Source: Deltaproteobacteria bacterium
GTDB lineage: Bacteria; Desulfobacterota; DSM-4660; Desulfatiglandales; Desulfatiglandaceae
Direction of reading: 5' to 3'
NCBI GenBank assembly: GCA_011051075.1
Contig: DREN01000219.1
Coordinates: 1 to 8,646, forward strand
Length of the DNA: 8,646 bases
Each line of letters starts with the position of its first letter. The first letter of the stretch is position 1. The translations under genes were made by a program, and so were the position numbers. This document shows positions 5,272 through 8,646 of this stretch, in pieces. The notes under the pieces are model-generated. The model had not been told where the DNA came from, searched no databases, and saw nothing but the letters and a program-made list of their open reading frames with translations.

Positions 5272-6604
5272 TGGGGTCTATCTTGTTGAAAACGAGCCCC
5301 GTCAATACCTTGGGGAAAAAATAGGTCGATTTTCTCGGCATCACCAGGGAGTTTCCCGCGACCTCCTTCACATGTTCCATCCTGGTGGGATTGAGCAGGA
5401 AAACCATTTTGAACCTACCCGACTCAACCTCTGAGAGGGCCGTCATAGTACTGCTCTGGTATTGAAATATCTCTTCGTCGTCTAAGTCCTCTTTGCTGAA
5501 GCCCAGTCCCTTCTGAAACAGGAGCCTGGAGAGTACGAGGACGTCGAGCTTCTTGAGGGAGGGATGAAGATCGTCACCCATCCTAGACCTTGCCCCCGGC
5601 TTCAGGGAGAAGAGGTGCCACCTGTCATCCTTATGGGCATAAAAACCAAATGCGGTCCTGTGTCGGCCCTCCTGTTCAAGCCTCTTTTTTATATGGTCAC
5701 TCTGCCCGGAAACCGAACCGTCTCCCAGGGCAACCTCCACAATATCAAACCATTGGGACGCCCTTTTGAGGAAAGGTCCGGCCTCAAACCCCTGAACATC
5801 CTTTATGAGTCTGTGGGAGGGAAGTATTGTCAACCCCTCGTCGTTCATGTTGGAGAGGTACATCATGACAAACTCATAGGCCCTGTTCAGAGGCCGGCGC
5901 CCATACCTGGCCCTCATCATGTCCCTGTAGTTCCGGGATGTCTCGTAGCGGTGATGACCATCTGCGATAAAGATGGTGCTGTCGCGGAGGGCATCTGATA
6001 CCCTCCTAAACAGATCGTCTCCCCCGAGTATCCACAACCGGTGCCTGGTCCCATCCTTCAGGGTGAAATCGATCTGGGGAGGGGTCGCCAGACCGTTGGA
6101 ACAGGCATTGAGGGCCATGTTCTCCGGATCTTCATAGAGGCCGAATATCTGACTCAACTGGGCGTTACAGGCCCTGTAAAGACTCATACGGTCGTCTTTG
6201 TGGGCAGAGAAGGTCCGTTCGTGGGGGAGGATAACACCCGTACCCTCATCCTCTATTCGTACCAGAACTATTATCCCCCATCTGGTCCTCTCCGGGATAC
6301 CATCTCCGGGATCGTAGGTCATTGCGGTCACGTAAAGGGCGGGACTGTCCGCGCGCACCAGGGTCATGTCCGACTGCCATCTCTCAAAACAGTCCGCGGC
6401 CCTGGTATAGACGTTATCCCAGTCCGTGTCACCGGTCTTTTTTCTGCCCAGAATCAGCCGGATCACGTTGCGGGGGTCTGCCCGATAGTAGGCCTCCTGT
6501 TCCTCCTCTGAAATCACATCGTACGGGGGCGCCACCAGATGGGACAGGTCTTCTATCTGTTGAAAATTATAGGTAAGCCCCCTGAAAGGGGCAACTACTG
6601 CCAT
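5249..6604 (-). CDS. DUF1015-family protein
   Basis: This 451-residue cytoplasmic protein covers the whole length of DUF1015 (COG4198). Family hallmarks in order are APFRGLTYN at the N terminus, APPYDVIS (25-32), LPHERTFSAHKDDR (126-139), IADGHHRYETS (213-223) and the C-terminal MPRKSTYFFPK (422-432) followed by LTGLV. No signal peptide or membrane span is seen. The biochemical role is not firmly established. The DGHHR element resembles the motif of ParB/sulfiredoxin-fold nucleotide-using enzymes, and I recall proposals that DUF1015 proteins phosphorylate free serine, which I cannot verify here. The start ATG has an AAGGAG site eight bases upstream and begins right at the conserved N terminus. 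It is the first gene of a two-gene unit with the methyltransferase, divergent from mtaD. Confidence 0.93.
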   Translation of the reverse strand: MAVVAPFRGLTYNFQQIEDLSHLVAPPYDVISEEEQEAYYRADPRNVIRLILGRKKTGDTDWDNVYTRAADCFERWQSDMTLVRADSPALYVTAMTYDPGDGIPERTRWGIIVLVRIEDEGTGVILPHERTFSAHKDDRMSLYRACNAQLSQIFGLYEDPENMALNACSNGLATPPQIDFTLKDGTRHRLWILGGDDLFRRVSDALRDSTIFIADGHHRYETSRNYRDMMRARYGRRPLNRAYEFVMMYLSNMNDEGLTILPSHRLIKDVQGFEAGPFLKRASQWFDIVEVALGDGSVSGQSDHIKKRLEQEGRHRTAFGFYAHKDDRWHLFSLKPGARSRMGDDLHPSLKKLDVLVLSRLLFQKGLGFSKEDLDDEEIFQYQSSTMTALSEVESGRFKMVFLLNPTRMEHVKEVAGNSLVMPRKSTYFFPKVLTGLVFNKIDPNEIVQLP

Positions 6605-6712
6605 CCTCTTTCTCCTTGTTAGGTTCTTGGAATCCTCGTGCCTGTACTATCCGTTTGTGAATATGAGCCCCCGGTGGCAGGGCACGGGAGGGTCTTTCCA
6701 GGGGATCGCCAC

Positions 6713-6739
6713 TTGACCATTCGACCGTTTCTGTAATAG
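6713..6739 (+). promoter_or_regulatory. Candidate sigma70-like promoter of mtaD
   Basis: The -35 box TTGACC (6713-6718) and the -10 box TAATAG (6734-6739) are separated by 15 nt, shorter than the ideal 17. A start around 6746 would give a ~120-nt leader beginning just before the large hairpin at 6753. This is a prediction only. Confidence 0.3.
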
Positions 6740-6752
6740 AGTCCCGAGCTCA

Positions 6753-6864
6753 TACCCCTCCTGCCTATGTGCCTGGACGAGGGCAGAGGGGTAACCGGTT
6801 CAGCAGGAAACCAACAATGACCTTTTCTCAAAGGCAAACGTTTAATTTCTCTCAGAAGGAGAGA
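6753..6864 (+). promoter_or_regulatory. Structured 5' leader of mtaD with three hairpins, last one over the RBS
   Basis: Hairpin 1 pairs TACCCCT (6753-6759) with AGGGGTA (6787-6793) and CTGCC (6761-6765) with GGCAG (6782-6786). That is 12 base pairs with a single bulged C and a 16-nt loop. Hairpin 2 pairs CCTTT (6821-6825) with AAAGG (6830-6834) around a TCTC loop. Hairpin 3 pairs TCTCTC (6848-6853) with GAGAGA (6859-6864), which includes most of the AAGGAG ribosome binding site (6856-6861). The arrangement suggests translational control, such as a riboswitch-like or protein-bound leader. It matches no riboswitch class I can recognise by eye. Confidence 0.4.
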
Positions 6865-6865
6865 C

Positions 6866-8275
6866 GTGTCAAGTAAATTTAGAATCGAGTTGCCGCGGAT
6901 GACACCATCGGGTAAACAGGGCCTTGACAAAGGGGGTTCTCACAGAAACGGGACACTCCTCATCCAGGGGAGCATGGCCATTACCATGGTCAGGGGCCAG
7001 GCCCCCATCCCCGAGGCCAGAATCCTCGTGTCCGGGGGAATAATAGTTGAGATAGGAACCGTAGACCAGGTAAAACCCCCCACACATGATCGGGTCAATG
7101 TCATAGACGCCGGTCACGTAATCATATTGCCCGGTCTGGTTAACGCTCACACCCACTCGGCCATGACCCTCTTCCGGGGCATGGCCGACGACCTGCCCCT
7201 TAGAAAATGGCTTTTTGAAAAGATCTTCCCGGCCGAGGCGGAATTCCTCAGTCCGGAGACCGTGTACTGGGGCGCGCTCTTAGGCTGCCTTGAAATGATA
7301 GCCTCGGGGACCACCTGCTTTCTGGACGGTTATTTTTTTCAGGATCAGACGGTCCGCGCCGTACACGAGTCGGGAATGCGGGGGCTGATCGCCCAGGGGG
7401 TCATAGACTTTCCGGCCCCCGGGGTTCCCGAACCCAGGGAAAACATCAAAGCGGCCCTGGAGTTCATGGAGAGATGGAGCGGCTTTTCAGACCTGATCAC
7501 GCCGGGGATTTTCTGCCACAGTCCCCTCACCTGTTCTTCAAAAACGTTAACCAAGGCCCTGGAAATATCCAGCAACTATGGCGTACCACTGCAGATCCAT
7601 CTATCCGAAACCAAAGAGGAGGTTCATGGGATAATCGCGAAATCAGGCATGAGACCGGCTCGTTACCTGGATCAGTTGGGTCTCACAGTCCCCTCACTCA
7701 TCGCGGCCCACGGGGTACACCTGGACCCGGAAGAGATAAGGCTCCTGAGCAGAAAAGGGGTAAAGATAGCACATGTCCCGGAGAGCAACATGAAGCTTGG
7801 TTCAGGGGTGGCCGACGTGTCAGGGATGATAAGAAGCGGTCTCGCCCTGGGACTGGGCACTGACGGGTGCTCTTCCAACAACGACCTGGATCTCTTGCGC
7901 GAAATGGACACCGCCTCCAAACTGGCCAAGGTCTTTGACATGGATCCCTCGAGCCTGAAGGCGCGGGAGGTCCTTGAAATGGCCACCACAGGAGGAGCCC
8001 GACTCATGGGTCTGGAAAAAGAGATAGGTACCCTTGAGAAGGGGAAGAAGGCCGACATAATCACCGTAGATCTTGACCGCCCCCATCTCTGTCCCCTGTA
8101 CGATCCCGTATCAGCCCTGGTCTACTCGGCAAACGGGGCCGATGTGAAGGACGTAATCGTGGACGGCAAGGTGCTGATGAGAAACAGGGAGTTCAAAACC
8201 CTGGACCCTGATGAGATCATGGCCAGGGTCAGGGAACTGACCGGGAAACTGGGCACCAGATTCCTTCACCCCTGA
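6866..8275 (+). CDS. mtaD: 5-methylthioadenosine/S-adenosylhomocysteine deaminase-like amidohydrolase
   Basis: This cytoplasmic metal-dependent hydrolase belongs to the MtaD/TrzA/SsnA branch of the amidohydrolase superfamily. It probably deaminates MTA, SAH or adenosine to inosine-type products. The metal ligands are all present: His95 and His97 (GLVNAHTHSAMTLFRG), His245 with Glu248 (IHLSETKEE), His282 (AHGVHL) and Asp333 (LGTDGCSSNNDLDLL). The C-terminal DxVxDGK-type strand (KDVIVDGKVL) closes the beta sandwich. GTG at 6866 is chosen because AAGGAG lies four bases upstream. It gives 469 residues, with about 30 poorly conserved residues before the usual family start (LLIQGS). ATG at 6899 is an alternative but lacks a ribosome binding site. 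It is single, divergent from DUF1015 and the methyltransferase, whose SAH product it could help remove; that link is inference. Related family members deaminate other substrates, including triazines. Confidence 0.88.
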   Translation: MSSKFRIELPRMTPSGKQGLDKGGSHRNGTLLIQGSMAITMVRGQAPIPEARILVSGGIIVEIGTVDQVKPPTHDRVNVIDAGHVIILPGLVNAHTHSAMTLFRGMADDLPLRKWLFEKIFPAEAEFLSPETVYWGALLGCLEMIASGTTCFLDGYFFQDQTVRAVHESGMRGLIAQGVIDFPAPGVPEPRENIKAALEFMERWSGFSDLITPGIFCHSPLTCSSKTLTKALEISSNYGVPLQIHLSETKEEVHGIIAKSGMRPARYLDQLGLTVPSLIAAHGVHLDPEEIRLLSRKGVKIAHVPESNMKLGSGVADVSGMIRSGLALGLGTDGCSSNNDLDLLREMDTASKLAKVFDMDPSSLKAREVLEMATTGGARLMGLEKEIGTLEKGKKADIITVDLDRPHLCPLYDPVSALVYSANGADVKDVIVDGKVLMRNREFKTLDPDEIMARVRELTGKLGTRFLHP

Positions 8276-8331
8276 ATCAATGAAAACCGTTCTCTTCCAT
8301 GGCATCGGATCCCTGTCCATTGCTCATGGTT
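8276..8331. terminator. Possible bidirectional fold between convergent genes
   Basis: Between the converging mtaD and TIGR00725-type genes, CCATG (8298-8302) can pair with CATGG further right (around 8325-8329), with an inner GGA/TCC stem. Neither side carries a T run, so termination is only suggested by position. Confidence 0.15.
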
Positions 8332-8646
8332 TCAACCGGCGCCTCCTGAACCGAGGGCGAAATCGATCAGACGGATGGCCTCACCGCAATCTTCTGCATA
8401 ACGGATCCCCGGTATATGGTTCCAGGTCCCCAGTCCTATGACCGGTTTGCCCCCCTTGAGGGCCAGGGCTATCTCCGACAGGGTCCCGTAGCCCCCCGAG
8501 ACTGCCACAAGGATATCCGAGCATCGGACCACCAGGAGGTTGCGTCCGTCTCCCAGCCCCGTGGCTATGGGCACCGATATGTAGGGGTTGGCCGAGCCCT
8601 TATCCATCCCCGGGAGTATGCCCAGGGTCATGCCCCCTGCCTCGGA
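8332..8646 (-). CDS. TIGR00725-family (LOG/SLOG-like Rossmann) protein, N-terminus outside window
   Basis: The minus-strand frame is open to the window edge. Five residues (SEAGG) precede the first in-window ATG (8629-8631) and match the family, so the gene continues beyond the window. The 104 visible residues run from GILPG (residues 9-13) through NPYISVPIATGLGDGRN (20-36) and VRCSDILVAVSGG to the SGGYGTLSE motif (50-58). They end with the KGGKPVIGLG strand and a short tail. The SGGxGTLSE loop is the TIGR00725 counterpart of the PGGxGTxxE phosphate-binding motif of LOG proteins, once called lysine decarboxylases. Full-length members have roughly 150-170 residues, so the missing part is the first beta-alpha units. 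The enzymatic activity is not established for this subgroup. It converges on mtaD with 56 nt between stops. Confidence 0.85.
   Translation of the reverse strand, partial: SEAGGMTLGILPGMDKGSANPYISVPIATGLGDGRNLLVVRCSDILVAVSGGYGTLSEIALALKGGKPVIGLGTWNHIPGIRYAEDCGEAIRLIDFALGSGGAG

Larger units (their letters stand above)
6605..6865. other. Divergent intergenic region between DUF1015 and mtaD genes
   Basis: No gene is supported in these 261 nt. The half nearer mtaD carries a candidate promoter and three successive hairpins (listed separately). The half nearer DUF1015 holds only an imperfect GC-rich fold around 6669-6690 and no clear promoter boxes on the minus strand. Confidence 0.6.

Noticed and set aside
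6619..6930. 103-codon minus-strand frame in the mtaD leader
   Set aside because: No family features are seen. It runs through the hairpins and the mtaD start, and its composition is unlike the real genes.

Overview
The window looks like a chromosomal stretch from a bacterium of the Desulfobacterota/deltaproteobacterial type, probably uncultured. This is inferred from the mix of families: a stand-alone FabH, an FmdB-type zinc ribbon followed by a tiny membrane peptide, a DUF1015 protein, an MtaD-like amidohydrolase and a TIGR00725 protein. Intergenic DNA rich in short GC palindromes and degenerate CTGG/GGATAC repeats fits the same group. No tRNA, rRNA, CRISPR array, transposase or phage gene was seen.

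Left part (1-2100). The window opens inside a membrane protein on the + strand, of which the C-terminal 94 residues are visible. A broken reading frame on the minus strand follows (about 293-576). Three minus-strand genes come next: a two-CBS-domain protein (862-1422), a 28-residue single-span membrane peptide (1701-1787) and an FmdB-family zinc-ribbon protein (1878-2096).

Middle part (2100-4250). This region is decayed and repeat-rich. It holds an inverted pair of 27-bp palindromic repeats, the last ~45 codons of an acetate kinase gene with no body, and a degenerate tandem repeat. An intact ketoacyl-ACP synthase III (fabH, minus strand, 2804-3799) follows. A 454-nt AT-rich non-coding stretch then separates fabH from the divergent DUF721/DciA-family gene.

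Right part (4254-8646). The DUF721 gene (+) converges on and overlaps by 20 nt a minus-strand pair: DUF1015 (5249-6604) and a TrmN6/YfiC-type N6-adenine methyltransferase (4543-5271). These two overlap by 23 nt and are probably translationally coupled. Divergent from them is an mtaD-like MTA/SAH deaminase (6866-8275). Its leader can fold into three consecutive hairpins, the last covering the ribosome binding site, with a plausible promoter just upstream. The window ends in a TIGR00725-family nucleotide-binding-fold protein on the minus strand, cut by the window edge.

Most intact genes are housekeeping or metabolic: fatty-acid initiation, tRNA modification, salvage of S-adenosyl by-products and helicase-loader family. 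I see no obvious new multi-gene defence or biosynthetic system. The items most worth a second look are the structured mtaD leader, the fmdB-linked micro-membrane protein, the acetate kinase remnant and the palindromic repeats.
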